Position numbers and translations under genes: made by a program. Shown here piece after piece: positions 34,551 to 43,513 of a DNA stretch of 64,000 nucleotides (positions are counted from its first letter, which is position 1; every line of letters begins with the position of its first letter). Source of the DNA: Helicobacter sp. MIT 11-5569 (GTDB taxonomy: Bacteria > Campylobacterota > Campylobacteria > Campylobacterales > Helicobacteraceae); the NCBI RefSeq assembly GCF_000765695.2, contig NZ_JRPB02000008.1, positions 20,872 to 84,871 on the forward strand, written 5' to 3'. The notes beneath the pieces are model-generated. The model had not been told where the DNA came from and searched no databases. It worked only from the letters and a program-made list of their open reading frames with translations.

Positions 34551-35470
34551 CCATAGGCACACGTGGAAGTGTGTTAGCACTTTGGCAAGCAAATCATATT
34601 AAAAATTTATTGGAATCGCATTATCCGCAAATGCAGGTGGAGTTACAGATTGTAAAAACAAAAGGTGATAAGATTCTTGATGTTCCTTTGGCAAAGATTG
34701 GCGGCAAAGGGCTTTTCACAAAAGAGCTTGAAATGTTGCTTTTAGATGGAAGTATTGATTTAGCAGTGCATAGTCTAAAAGATGTTCCTGTAGATTTTAT
34801 CGAAGGACTTGGATTAGCAGCAATTACAAAACGCGAAGATGTGCGGGATAGTTTTTTGAGTTTTAAATATGAAAATTTAGAATCCCTACCAAAGGGGGCT
34901 AAGGTTGGCACAACTTCGCTAAGACGGGTGATGCAGATTAATGCTTTAAGGAATGATTTGGATTGTCAAAGTTTGCGTGGAAATGTCCAAACGCGCTTGC
35001 AACGTCTTGAAAATGGTGAATTTGATGCAATTATTTTAGCGCAAGCTGGAGTAAATCGCTTAAAACTTGAAGGAATCCCCCATATTACTCCTTTAGAATT
35101 TATGATTCCAGCAATGGGACAAGCAGCACTAGGGATTGAGTGTAGAAAAGATAGTGCGTGTGTGCAGATTTTAGAATTTTTAAATGATAAGAATGCAGTG
35201 CATGAGACATGTTGTGAAAGAGCTTTTGTGCGTGCTTTAAATGGGGGTTGTCAAGTGCCTATTGGGGTTAATGCGCAGTTTGAAAATGGTAGTTTAAGAG
35301 TGCGTGCGATTCTAGGCTTGCCAGATGGAAGTGAGATATTGCGTGAAAATGTAGAGAGTGAAGTTTCTAGCCTTAAAGATTGTGAATATATCGGAGTAGA
35401 GTTGGCAGAATCTTTTTTAAAAAGGGGCGCAAAAGAAATTTTGCAAAAAGCACAAAATTGGGAATTTTAA
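34538..35470 (+). CDS. hemC: Porphobilinogen deaminase (hydroxymethylbilane synthase)
   Basis: 310 residues. It joins four porphobilinogens into hydroxymethylbilane in haem synthesis. The N-terminal [12 protein letters not shown] and the central HSLKDVP are clear. The dipyrromethane cofactor Cys is in [11 protein letters not shown] (about residue 241). AAAAGGATGAAAAATC precedes the ATG. It is the last gene of the ispB-hemA-proS-fxsA-hemC run, followed by a weak hairpin terminator. Confidence 0.96.
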   Translation: MQKLTIGTRGSVLALWQANHIKNLLESHYPQMQVELQIVKTKGDKILDVPLAKIGGKGLFTKELEMLLLDGSIDLAVHSLKDVPVDFIEGLGLAAITKREDVRDSFLSFKYENLESLPKGAKVGTTSLRRVMQINALRNDLDCQSLRGNVQTRLQRLENGEFDAIILAQAGVNRLKLEGIPHITPLEFMIPAMGQAALGIECRKDSACVQILEFLNDKNAVHETCCERAFVRALNGGCQVPIGVNAQFENGSLRVRAILGLPDGSEILRENVESEVSSLKDCEYIGVELAESFLKRGAKEILQKAQNWEF

Positions 35471-35529
35471 GTTTAATAACACCAAAAAAGTAATTGCTTA
35501 AAATTCTCTTGAAATTTAATCTTTGGGAT

Positions 35530-35553
35530 AATTCTAAAAAAGTAGAATTTTTT
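35530..35553 (+). terminator. Weak intrinsic terminator after hemC
   Basis: AATTCT and AGAATT form a 6-bp stem with an 8-base loop; the T-run of the 3' arm continues to 35553. It is 60 bases after the hemC stop and 80 bases before the tRNA promoter. The stem is AT-rich, so its strength is uncertain. Confidence 0.4.
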
Positions 35554-35633
35554 GTATTTTGAGATTTGATTTTTTTGTAAAAAAACCATAAATATAAATC
35601 TTTTTCAGTATTTTCTTTTAATCTTTTTTTATA

Positions 35634-35639
35634 TATAAT
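35634..35639 (+). promoter_or_regulatory. -10 element of tRNA-Pro
   Basis: A consensus TATAAT within an AT-only stretch, 27 bases before the tRNA 5' end. Confidence 0.55.
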
Positions 35640-35666
35640 AACACTTCTGTTTTTAGGAATGCTACT

Positions 35667-35744
35667 CGGAGTATAGCGCAGTCTGGCTAGCGCACACCCT
35701 TGGGGTGGGTGAGGTCGTGGGTTCAAATCCCGCTACTCCGACCA
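35667..35744 (+). tRNA. tRNA-Pro (anticodon GGG)
   Basis: A full cloverleaf can be folded by hand. The acceptor CGGAGTA (35667-35673) pairs with TACTCCG (35734-35740), followed by encoded ACCA. The D stem is GCGC/GCGC. The anticodon stem CACCC/GGGTG encloses loop TTGGGGT with anticodon GGG at 35702-35704. The T arm GTGGG-TTCAAAT-CCCGC is standard. It reads CCC/CCU proline codons. The CCA end is encoded in the gene. Confidence 0.97.
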
Positions 35745-35750
35745 TATAAT
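35745..35750 (+). promoter_or_regulatory. Possible -10 element of ilvE abutting the tRNA 3' end
   Basis: TATAAT starts on the base after the tRNA CCA and lies 35 bases before the ilvE ATG. If used, its -35 region would fall inside the T arm of the tRNA gene. Alternatively ilvE is co-transcribed with the tRNA. Confidence 0.35.
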
Positions 35751-35785
35751 TACAGACTTTTAAGTGTTAAAATTGGAGATTTATT

Positions 35786-36703
35786 ATGAATGAAGCAAAA
35801 TCAATTTGGATGGATGGGAAATTGGTTCCTTGGAAAGAAGCAAATGTTCATATTCTAACCCACACTTTGCATTATGGAAATGGTGTAATTGAAGGCACTA
35901 GAGCTTATAAAACTGATAAAGGTATGGTGATTTTTCGTCTTAAAGAACATACTAGGAGACTTTTAAATTCTGCCAAAATTGTTGCGATTAATGTTCCTTA
36001 TACTCAAGAAGAGCTTGAAAATGCACAAATTGAAGTTTTAAAAGACAATACTTTTAATAGCAATGTTTATTTGCGTCCTTTAATTTATTTGGGCTATGGA
36101 GTAATGGGAGTGTATCATAAAAACGCTCCTGTTAGAGCAGCTATTGCCGCTTGGGAATGGGGAGCATATCTAGGTGATGAAGGTTTAGAAAAAGGAATCC
36201 GCGTAAAAACTGCATCTATTGTTAGAAATTCTACAAAATCACTTTTTGGTAAAGCAAAGGCTTGTGGAAACTATCTAAATTCACAAATGGCAAAATTTGA
36301 AGCGATTGAATGCGGGTATGAAGAAGCTTTGTTGTTAGATGATAATGGAATGGTTGCAGAGGGTAGCGGAGAATGCTTTTTTATTGTGCGTAATGGGACT
36401 TTAATTACACCTCCAAATGATAGCGCATTAGAATCTATTACACAAGATTCTATGATACATATTGCCAAAGACTTAGGAATCAAAGTAGAAAAGCGCAATA
36501 TTACGCGCGATGAAGTTTATATTGCTGATGAGGCATTTTTCACTGGAACTGCGGCAGAAGTTACGCCTATTTGTGAGCTAGATGCGCGCATTATCGGTAA
36601 TGGCAGACGCGGTGAAATGACACACAAGCTTCAAAGTGCATTTTTTGATGTTGTTTATGGACGCAATGAAAAATTTGCCCATTGGCTTACTTATATTAAA
36701 TAA
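35786..36703 (+). CDS. ilvE: Branched-chain amino acid aminotransferase
   Basis: 305 residues. This PLP enzyme of fold type IV makes Val, Leu and Ile from their keto acids. The segment GNGVIEGTRAY (about 32-42), the PLP-lysine region SLFGKAKACGNYLNS (catalytic Lys near 159) and EGSGECFFIVRNG match IlvE. EVTP near residue 259 binds the cofactor phosphate. TTGGAG precedes the ATG. It is followed after 10 bases by the SPFH gene. Confidence 0.95.
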   Translation: MNEAKSIWMDGKLVPWKEANVHILTHTLHYGNGVIEGTRAYKTDKGMVIFRLKEHTRRLLNSAKIVAINVPYTQEELENAQIEVLKDNTFNSNVYLRPLIYLGYGVMGVYHKNAPVRAAIAAWEWGAYLGDEGLEKGIRVKTASIVRNSTKSLFGKAKACGNYLNSQMAKFEAIECGYEEALLLDDNGMVAEGSGECFFIVRNGTLITPPNDSALESITQDSMIHIAKDLGIKVEKRNITRDEVYIADEAFFTGTAAEVTPICELDARIIGNGRRGEMTHKLQSAFFDVVYGRNEKFAHWLTYIK

Positions 36704-36713
36704 AAGGTTGTTT

Positions 36714-37802
36714 ATGCCGATTGATTTAAATGAACATTTAAGACAAAAAAACAAAAATTATCAAAACCCAAATGATAATAATTCCAACAATGGAAATGGT
36801 GGAGATAGCGGAGGAAATAAAAATCACGGATTCCAAACTCCAAAAATGCCAAATTTCAGTATGCCAAATGGTAAAAAAATGGCTGGAATTTATGTTGTTG
36901 TCATCTTGGCGATTCTATTTTTTTTACTCAAGCCTTTTACGATTATTAATAGTGGGGAAGTGGGTGTGAAAATTACCACAGGGGAGTTTGACCCTACGCC
37001 ATTACAACCGGGAATCCATTTTTTTATTCCGGGCATTCAAAGGATTATTGCGGTGAATACAAAAGTTAGAATCGCAGAATTTACAAGTGTGGAGACTTCA
37101 AGCTATCGCAATCGCGATGAGGGGAGCTTAAGAAACCAAGCAATTAGCGTGTTGGATTCTAGGGGTTTATCTGTATCAGTAGAACTTGCTGTGCAGTATC
37201 GTTTAGACCCTTTAAGTGTGCCTCAAACTATTGCAACATGGGGGCAAAATTGGGAAGAGAGAATCATTACTCCTGTGATTCGTGAAATTGTGCGCAATGT
37301 TGTAGGAAGTTTTCCAGCTGAGGAGTTGCCGACAAAACGCAACGAAATTGCAACCCTTATTGACCAACGCTTTAGAGAAAATATCAATAGTTTGGAAAAT
37401 CGTCCAGTAGAACTTGTCTCTATCCAGCTAACAGAAATTGTTTTGCCAATTGCGATTAAAGAACAAATTGAACGCGTGCAAGTTGCGCGTCAAGAAGCAG
37501 AGCGCGCAAGATATGAAGTAGAACGTGCTAAACAAGAAGCAGAGAAAAAGGCAGCCCTTGCAAAAGGGGTTGCTGATGCAACGATTATTGAAGCAGATGC
37601 ACAGGCAAAAGCAAACCGCCTAATTAGTCAAAGTTTGAATAATCCCTTATTGCAATTACGACAAATTGAAGTGCAAGGGAAATTTAACGAAGCCTTGCAA
37701 AATAATCGCGATGCAAAGATTTTCTTAACGCCCGGTGGTGCAACACCAAATATTTGGCTAGATTCTAAAGATAATCAACGCGCAAGTTCTGTAAGTCAAT
37801 AA
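36714..37802 (+). CDS. Prohibitin/HflK-like SPFH membrane protein
   Basis: 362 residues from ATG 36714; a longer frame to 36636 lies inside ilvE. Residues 11-40 are Asn/Gly-rich and disordered. A single membrane segment lies at about 57-74. The SPFH/prohibitin domain follows (about 80-265; SGEVGVKITTGEFDP, PGIHFFIPGIQ), then a coiled coil rich in Ala, Glu, Arg and Lys (about 255-310). It should form ring-like assemblies at the inner membrane, perhaps controlling FtsH. Whether it is closer to prohibitin or HflK cannot be decided here. Confidence 0.85.
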   Translation: MPIDLNEHLRQKNKNYQNPNDNNSNNGNGGDSGGNKNHGFQTPKMPNFSMPNGKKMAGIYVVVILAILFFLLKPFTIINSGEVGVKITTGEFDPTPLQPGIHFFIPGIQRIIAVNTKVRIAEFTSVETSSYRNRDEGSLRNQAISVLDSRGLSVSVELAVQYRLDPLSVPQTIATWGQNWEERIITPVIREIVRNVVGSFPAEELPTKRNEIATLIDQRFRENINSLENRPVELVSIQLTEIVLPIAIKEQIERVQVARQEAERARYEVERAKQEAEKKAALAKGVADATIIEADAQAKANRLISQSLNNPLLQLRQIEVQGKFNEALQNNRDAKIFLTPGGATPNIWLDSKDNQRASSVSQ

Positions 37803-37813
37803 GGATTCTTGAA

Positions 37814-38506
37814 GTGCAAGAGATTTGGCAACAAATTGCGTGGGAAAAACTCAATGGTTTGATTCCTGTTATCGTGCAAGATTATCAAACGCAAGCTGTT
37901 TTAATGCTTGCCTTTATGAACAAGGAAGCTTTGGAGTTAAGCTTGCGAAGTAGATTTGCTCATTATTTTTCGCGCTCTAAGCAACGCATTTGGAAAAAGG
38001 GTGAGCAAAGCGGACATACACAAAAAATCCACGCTATAGCGTTGGATTGTGATAAAGATAGTTTGCTTTTAAAGGTAGAACAACAAGGTGTAGCTTGTCA
38101 TACAGGCGAAAAAAGTTGTTTTTTTAACACGATTGACTTGGATAGCTTTGTGATAGAATCAAAGATTGAATCCAAAATGAATTCATCTGTGATTTATGGG
38201 GCAGTAGATGCTTTATACCACACTTTATTAGAGCGAAAAAATGCAAACCCAAAAACTTCTTACACTGCAAAACTTTATTACAAGGGTGAAAATACGATTG
38301 CAAAAAAAATTGTTGAAGAAGCAGCAGAACTTGGCTTTGCTATTAAGGATAATAATAACAAAGAAATCATTTATGAAGCAGCGGATTTACTTTATCATTC
38401 TCTTGTTGGATTGGCATATAAGGATATTTCTCCTGATTTAGTTAAACAAGAGATTTTAAGGCGTTTTGGGCTAAGTGGAATTGATGAAAAAAATGCAAGG
38501 CAATAG
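37814..38506 (+). CDS. hisIE: Bifunctional phosphoribosyl-AMP cyclohydrolase / phosphoribosyl-ATP pyrophosphatase
   Basis: 230 residues. The N-terminal HisI half has LMLAFMNKEAL, FSRSKQRIWKKGEQSGH and the zinc-binding pair DCDKDSLL...VACHTGEKSCF. The C-terminal HisE half (about 130-230) has KIVEEAAELGFA and the EAADLLYH helix. Together they catalyse steps 2 and 3 of histidine synthesis. The start is GTG at 37814 with AAGGATT upstream. It stands alone among non-his genes, like hisD. Confidence 0.95.
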   Translation: MQEIWQQIAWEKLNGLIPVIVQDYQTQAVLMLAFMNKEALELSLRSRFAHYFSRSKQRIWKKGEQSGHTQKIHAIALDCDKDSLLLKVEQQGVACHTGEKSCFFNTIDLDSFVIESKIESKMNSSVIYGAVDALYHTLLERKNANPKTSYTAKLYYKGENTIAKKIVEEAAELGFAIKDNNNKEIIYEAADLLYHSLVGLAYKDISPDLVKQEILRRFGLSGIDEKNARQ

Positions 38507-38521
38507 TGTGAGTGTTTCGAT

Positions 38522-39055
38522 ATGGAAGGAATAAAAGGGTATCTACTAAAACTCTTAGATATATCGCATTTTTTTGCGTTACCTGATTATTTGGTGCTAA
38601 TTTGTATTTTTTTATGTATTTTATTAATTTTTCTACTAAGTATTGCTTTGCGCGCACGCGCTTTTATTTTTCTTATTTTATTTTTATCAAGCGGAGCATT
38701 AGTTATTGTTTCACCCTTTATTTACCAAAGTATTATGGAATCGTATTTAAAAAAGATAGAATTTACACTTACGCATAATAAAAGCTTACAATACGATGCA
38801 GTGTATTTTGTGGAAGGAAGTTTTAAAAACTTAGGATTATTAGATTTTAGGGGTTGTGTGGTTAAGGTAGATTTGATTCCAAAAGGCTTAAAAAGACTTG
38901 AGCGCATAAAACATAAGATAAATCCTAAATATTCGCATATTGAGATTTATAAAACTCCATTAAAAAAGCAAGAATCAATGGACTTTAAGCTTGTTATTCC
39001 TTCGCCTAATCGCGAGTTAAGTTTTGAGCTAAATACAAAAGGCGCGTGTTATTAA
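38522..39055 (+). CDS. DUF2393-type membrane protein, unknown function
   Basis: 177 residues. Two adjacent membrane segments (about 22-42 and 45-63) are followed by a periplasmic-looking strand-rich domain of about 110 residues. This fits the DUF2393 family seen in Campylobacterota, of which no member has a known function as far as I know. The stop is immediately followed by the pdxA start, with no spacing, so the two genes are coupled. Confidence 0.65.
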   Translation: MEGIKGYLLKLLDISHFFALPDYLVLICIFLCILLIFLLSIALRARAFIFLILFLSSGALVIVSPFIYQSIMESYLKKIEFTLTHNKSLQYDAVYFVEGSFKNLGLLDFRGCVVKVDLIPKGLKRLERIKHKINPKYSHIEIYKTPLKKQESMDFKLVIPSPNRELSFELNTKGACY

Positions 39056-40030
39056 ATGAAAATTGCAATAAGTGTTGGCGACCCAAATGGAGTGGGATTA
39101 GAGATTTTATTAAAGAATCATAAAAAAGTTTGCAAGCTTTGCAATCCTGTGTATTGCGTGGATAAAGATTTATTAAAAAGTGCTGCTAAAAAATTATCCC
39201 TCAAGATTCCAAAATCTCTAGTTTGCAAATCCCCTTTAATAAAACTCCCAAAGATTATCCCTGGAGAAATCAATAAAGATAGCGGAGCTTATGCGTATGC
39301 AAGTTTTTTGCAAGGTTTAAATTTAACACTAAAGCGAAAAACAAAAGCATTAGTAACTTTGCCGATTCATAAAAAAGCATGGCAGTTAGCAGGGATTCCT
39401 TACGCTGGGCATACAGAAGCTTTGCGTGATATTTTAAAAGAGAGTTTAAAAAAAAATGGACAACTAAAAAAACAAGAGGAAAGTCAAGCAATTATGATGC
39501 TAGGCTCTCCAAAACTTTATGTTGCTCTTTTTAGTGATCATATTGCGCTAAAGGAAATTTCAGCACGTATTAAAGTGGAATCTTTAAAAAATTTTTTATT
39601 TGCTTTTGCGCCACATATTTTAAAAACACCTTGTGGGGTTTTGGGGTTAAATCCGCATGCTGGAGATTTTGGTGTGTTAGGAGATGAGGAAAATGCCATA
39701 AGAGAAGCAATTACCTTTGTCAATACAAGCTTGGGTAAAGAAGTGTATATTGGTCCGCTTGTGCCTGATACTGCGTTTGTCGGCAAGCATTTGCACTATT
39801 ATGTGGCAATGTATCATGATCAAGGATTGATTCCGCTTAAGACTTTGTATTTTAAAGAAAGTATCAATATTACACTTAATCTCCCTATTATTCGCACTTC
39901 TGTTGATCATGGCACAGCCTTTGATATTGCATATCAAAATAAAGCAAAATCTAAGAGCTATCTAAATGCCATAAAAGAAGCAGTTTTACGCGCAAAACTT
40001 CAAAATGAAAAGGCTAAAATTTACTGCTAG
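39056..40030 (+). CDS. pdxA: 4-hydroxythreonine-4-phosphate dehydrogenase
   Basis: 324 residues. It oxidises 4-phosphohydroxy-L-threonine for pyridoxal phosphate synthesis together with PdxJ. The N-terminal SVGDPNGVGLEI, the metal ligands in YAGHTEAL and MYHDQGLIPLKT, and the C-terminal TSVDHGTAFDIA are all typical. A Lys-rich stretch around 133-142 is an ordinary surface insert. It is probably co-transcribed with the DUF2393 gene. Confidence 0.95.
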   Translation: MKIAISVGDPNGVGLEILLKNHKKVCKLCNPVYCVDKDLLKSAAKKLSLKIPKSLVCKSPLIKLPKIIPGEINKDSGAYAYASFLQGLNLTLKRKTKALVTLPIHKKAWQLAGIPYAGHTEALRDILKESLKKNGQLKKQEESQAIMMLGSPKLYVALFSDHIALKEISARIKVESLKNFLFAFAPHILKTPCGVLGLNPHAGDFGVLGDEENAIREAITFVNTSLGKEVYIGPLVPDTAFVGKHLHYYVAMYHDQGLIPLKTLYFKESINITLNLPIIRTSVDHGTAFDIAYQNKAKSKSYLNAIKEAVLRAKLQNEKAKIYC

Positions 40031-40055
40031 TTATAAAGAAAAAATTATTAAAAAA

Positions 40056-40064
40056 TGTTATAAT
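40056..40064 (+). promoter_or_regulatory. Extended -10 promoter of clpS-clpA
   Basis: TGTTATAAT is a full extended -10 element (hexamer 40059-40064), 30 bases before the clpS TTG. Confidence 0.6.
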
Positions 40065-40093
40065 TTACGCTATCTTAAAACTTAAGGAATATT

Positions 40094-40399
40094 TTGCCAA
40101 AAGACGCACAAATTGACCCTATTGTAGAAACATTGGAAAAAATTCAAGAACCCATCCGTTATCGTGTAATTTTGTTAAATGACGATTACACAACACAAGA
40201 GTTTGTAATGGAAGTGTTGCAAGTCATTTTTCATAAGAGTTTTGAAGAATCATTGAACTTAATGTTACAAATTCATCATAATGGAAAAGGGATATGTGGA
40301 ATCTATCCTTATGATATTGCAGAAATTAAAGCTGCTCAAGTGCGTAAAATGGCTAAGGAAAAGCAATATCCCTTGCGTGCAATTTTAGAAAAAATATAA
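40094..40399 (+). CDS. clpS: ClpS adaptor protein
   Basis: 101 residues. ClpS delivers N-degron substrates to ClpAP. The core VILLNDDYTTQEFVMEVL (about 26-43) has the Asn-Asp pair that binds the substrate N-terminal residue, and the IHHNGKGICGIYPYDIAE segment is intact. The start is TTG at 40094, with TTAAGGAAT well placed; there is no nearby ATG. It precedes clpA by 10 bases, the conserved arrangement. Confidence 0.94.
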   Translation: MPKDAQIDPIVETLEKIQEPIRYRVILLNDDYTTQEFVMEVLQVIFHKSFEESLNLMLQIHHNGKGICGIYPYDIAEIKAAQVRKMAKEKQYPLRAILEKI

Positions 40400-40409
40400 G
40401 AGATTTAAA

Positions 40410-42743
40410 ATGTTTGAGATTAGCAAAGAATTAAATATTGTTTTACAAAAAGCACAAAAAGAAGCAAAAGCGCATGGACACGAGTATTTAACATTAGAGC
40501 ATATTTTTTACGCACTTCTAGGAAATAAAAAAATCATTAAAGCCTTAGAAGAGTGTGGGGGAAATGTTGAGATTATGAAAAAACAGGTAGAGCGTTACTT
40601 GAAACAATTTTTACAATCTTATCCTAAAGAAAATGAAGAAGGTGTAATGCCACAAGAAACACTAGCTGTTACGCGTGTGATTGAGATAATGATAGGGCAT
40701 GTAAAGGGAGCACAACGCCAGCAAGCACAAGTTAGTGATTTGCTTGCAGCGATTTTAGAGGAAGAAAAGGCATTTTGTGCGCAAATTTTAAGCGCGCAAG
40801 GAATCACGCGTCTGAATGTTTTAGAATACATTACAGAGAATCAAGAAAGTTTTTCTAGCGAGTCCTATACAAGAGCAAAGGAATCTTTGGGGGATAAAGA
40901 ATACAATGGCGAAAAAAAAGAATCTGCATTAGAGAATTACTGCACAAATCTTACACAAATGGCGAGGGAAGGTAAGATTGATCCCGTGGTAGGAAGGGAA
41001 GTGGAGATTCGCCGTTGTTTTGAAGTTTTGTTGCGTAAAAAGAAAAATAACCCTTTACTTGTTGGAGAGCCGGGAGTTGGCAAAACAGCAGTTGCTGAAG
41101 GGCTTGCATTAAAAATGGTTGCCGCACAAAGTCCTTTAAAAGATACGGAAATGTATTTGTTAAATATGGGAGCATTAGTAGCAGGGACAAAATATAGAGG
41201 GGATTTTGAAAAACGTATTAAAAGTTTGACAGATGAAGTTTTAGAGCTAGGTAATGTGGTTTTGTTTATTGATGAGATTCATATGTTAATTGGAGCGGGA
41301 GCTACAAATAGTGGAAGTATGGACGCTAGTAACCTATTAAAACCTATGCTTAGTAATGGTAAATTACGTTGCATTGGGGCAAGCACTTACGCGGAGTATC
41401 GTTCATTTTTAGATAAAGATAAGGCACTTTCACGCCGTTTTGCTAAAATAGAAGTTAAAGAACCAAGTCGCGAAGAGAGTATTTCAATTTTAGAAGGTGT
41501 TAAAAAGCATTATGAAAAACATCATAATGTTAGTTATTCTAGTGAAGCAATCGCGCTAATCGTTGATTTGTCCATACGTTATTTACATGAGCGTTTTTTG
41601 CCAGATAAAGCTATTGATGTTCTTGATGAAGTAGGTGCAAGTTATAAATTAGATGGAAAAAGTGGCAAGGTGAGTTTGCAAAGTATTAAAAAAATGGTTG
41701 CAAAAATGGCGAAGATTCCAGAGATTGAAGCAACAAAAGATGATAAAAGCGTGCTAAAAAATCTGGAAAAATATTTAAAAGGCAGAATTTTTGGGCAAGA
41801 TAATGCAATTACAGAAGTTGTAAGTGCATTAAAGCGTAATAAAGCAGGATTAGGAATGCCACATAAACCGATTGGTTCTTTTCTTTTTAGTGGTCCTAGT
41901 GGAGTTGGTAAAACAGAACTTGCAAAAGAAATTGCAAAGGCACTTAGTATTAATTTTGAACGTTTGGATATGAGTGAGTATATGGAAAGAATTTCAAGCT
42001 CACAATTAATTGGAGCATCAGCTGGCTATGTGGGCTATGAAAAAGGTGGAATCTTAACAGAAATGATTAAGAAAAATCCCCATACATTGCTGCTTTTAGA
42101 TGAAGTTGAAAAAGCGCATCCTGATATTCTTAATGTGTTTTTGCAAGTAATGGATTATGGAAAATTAACAGATAATAATGGTGAGAGTGTGGATTTTTCT
42201 TCAGTGATTTTGATTTTAACCTCTAATGTTGGGTCTAAAGAATCTCCTGTGCTTGGATTTAAACAAGATACAAGTTTGCGTTTTTCTAGTGCGATTAAAG
42301 AGAATTTTTCTCCAGAATTTAGAAATCGTCTTGATGCGATTATTGCTTTTAATCCACTCTCACATAAAGAAATTTTAAGAATTGTTGATAAGAATATTGC
42401 AGATTTAAATCTGCAAATTGCAGATAAATCTGTTGAGGTGATTTTAGAAAAAAGTGCAAAAGAGCACTTAGCAGAAATAGGATTTAATGCAGAGCTTGGA
42501 GCGCGCCCGCTTGGGCTTGTTATCCAAAAAGAGATTAAAAATATCTTGAGCGATGCAATGCTTTTTGGGGATTTAAGCAAGGGTGGAATAGTTAGTTTTT
42601 CTTATATCAAAGGGGCATTTGTGCATAAAATCCAACCAAAAAAAGCCCTTAAAATAGAGAAAAATAAGGAATCCAAAATCAAAACCTCAAACAAAGCAAA
42701 ACAAAGCAAAACTACAAAAAATAAAAAGGCAAAAAATGTCTAA
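40410..42743 (+). CDS. clpA: ClpA, ATPase subunit of ClpAP protease
   Basis: 777 residues. The N domain (1-145) that docks ClpS is followed by two AAA+ modules. D1 has Walker A GEPGVGKT and Walker B VLFIDEIH; D2 has GPSGVGKT and LLLDEVEKAHP. The ClpP-docking loop appears as LGF in SPVLGFKQD, a hydrophobic variant of the usual IG(L/F). The last 35 residues are very rich in Lys, Ser and Thr, an extension not found in E. coli ClpA (758 residues). It overlaps the next gene by 8 bases. Confidence 0.94.
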   Translation: MFEISKELNIVLQKAQKEAKAHGHEYLTLEHIFYALLGNKKIIKALEECGGNVEIMKKQVERYLKQFLQSYPKENEEGVMPQETLAVTRVIEIMIGHVKGAQRQQAQVSDLLAAILEEEKAFCAQILSAQGITRLNVLEYITENQESFSSESYTRAKESLGDKEYNGEKKESALENYCTNLTQMAREGKIDPVVGREVEIRRCFEVLLRKKKNNPLLVGEPGVGKTAVAEGLALKMVAAQSPLKDTEMYLLNMGALVAGTKYRGDFEKRIKSLTDEVLELGNVVLFIDEIHMLIGAGATNSGSMDASNLLKPMLSNGKLRCIGASTYAEYRSFLDKDKALSRRFAKIEVKEPSREESISILEGVKKHYEKHHNVSYSSEAIALIVDLSIRYLHERFLPDKAIDVLDEVGASYKLDGKSGKVSLQSIKKMVAKMAKIPEIEATKDDKSVLKNLEKYLKGRIFGQDNAITEVVSALKRNKAGLGMPHKPIGSFLFSGPSGVGKTELAKEIAKALSINFERLDMSEYMERISSSQLIGASAGYVGYEKGGILTEMIKKNPHTLLLLDEVEKAHPDILNVFLQVMDYGKLTDNNGESVDFSSVILILTSNVGSKESPVLGFKQDTSLRFSSAIKENFSPEFRNRLDAIIAFNPLSHKEILRIVDKNIADLNLQIADKSVEVILEKSAKEHLAEIGFNAELGARPLGLVIQKEIKNILSDAMLFGDLSKGGIVSFSYIKGAFVHKIQPKKALKIEKNKESKIKTSNKAKQSKTTKNKKAKNV

Positions 42744-43503
42744 TATGCAGTGGGATTTAGAAAACTGCATTGCTGGAATTTATCGCAAGAGTGGGTATAT
42801 CTATGGAATCACAAATGTAGAATCTAAAAGTTTAGAGTCTTTTATAGGATTAGAAAAAGAAATTGCTTTATTATGCGCAAACACAGAAGCATTTTTAGAG
42901 CAAGATTTGGGTGTTAATGTGCTACTTTGGGGAGCTAGAGGAAGCGGAAAAAGCTCATTAATAAAAGCATTATTGTTAAAATATGCAAAAAATAGATTAA
43001 GGGTTTTGCAGATTGATAAAGAGAATTTGGGAATTTTGCCTGAAATCTTTGATGATTTAAGAGAGAAAAATTATAAATTTATTGTATTTTGTGATGATTT
43101 GAGTTTTGAAGAAAATGAAAATTATAAGGGGTTAAAAAGTGTGCTTGAAGGAGGATTAGAATCCTTGCCAAAAAATATCAGAGTCTATGCGACAAGCAAC
43201 AGACGGCATCTACTTCCAGAATTTCACGAGGAGAATGAAATTTTTGGTTATGAAGGCAATGAAGATAAGATTGCCTTAAGTGATCGTTTTCCTTTGTGTA
43301 TTGGCTTTTACACGCAAGGAAGCGGGGAATATTTAGAGGTTTTAAAGAGTTATTTTAGTGATGAAAACTCAAAATTGCCACAAAAATGGGATAAAATTTG
43401 CCAAAAGGCAATGCAATATGCTAGCCAAAAAGGAACACGCAATCCACGCACGGCTGCACATTTTTATGCCTTATACCAAAGTGGTTTATGGGAGCTAATA
43501 TAA
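42736..43503 (+). CDS. DUF815-family P-loop ATPase
   Basis: 255 residues. Walker A GARGSGKSS lies at about 68-76 and Walker B FIVFCDDLSF at about 114-123. Sensor-like ATSNRRHLLPEF follows, and the C terminus has GTRNPRTAAHF. This is the DUF815 AAA-type family, whose cell role is unknown. AAAAAGGC precedes the ATG, which overlaps the clpA stop by 8 bases. Its tight link to clpA may only be operon packing. Confidence 0.85.
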   Translation: MSNMQWDLENCIAGIYRKSGYIYGITNVESKSLESFIGLEKEIALLCANTEAFLEQDLGVNVLLWGARGSGKSSLIKALLLKYAKNRLRVLQIDKENLGILPEIFDDLREKNYKFIVFCDDLSFEENENYKGLKSVLEGGLESLPKNIRVYATSNRRHLLPEFHEENEIFGYEGNEDKIALSDRFPLCIGFYTQGSGEYLEVLKSYFSDENSKLPQKWDKICQKAMQYASQKGTRNPRTAAHFYALYQSGLWELI

Positions 43504-43513
43504 GGGAGAAATA

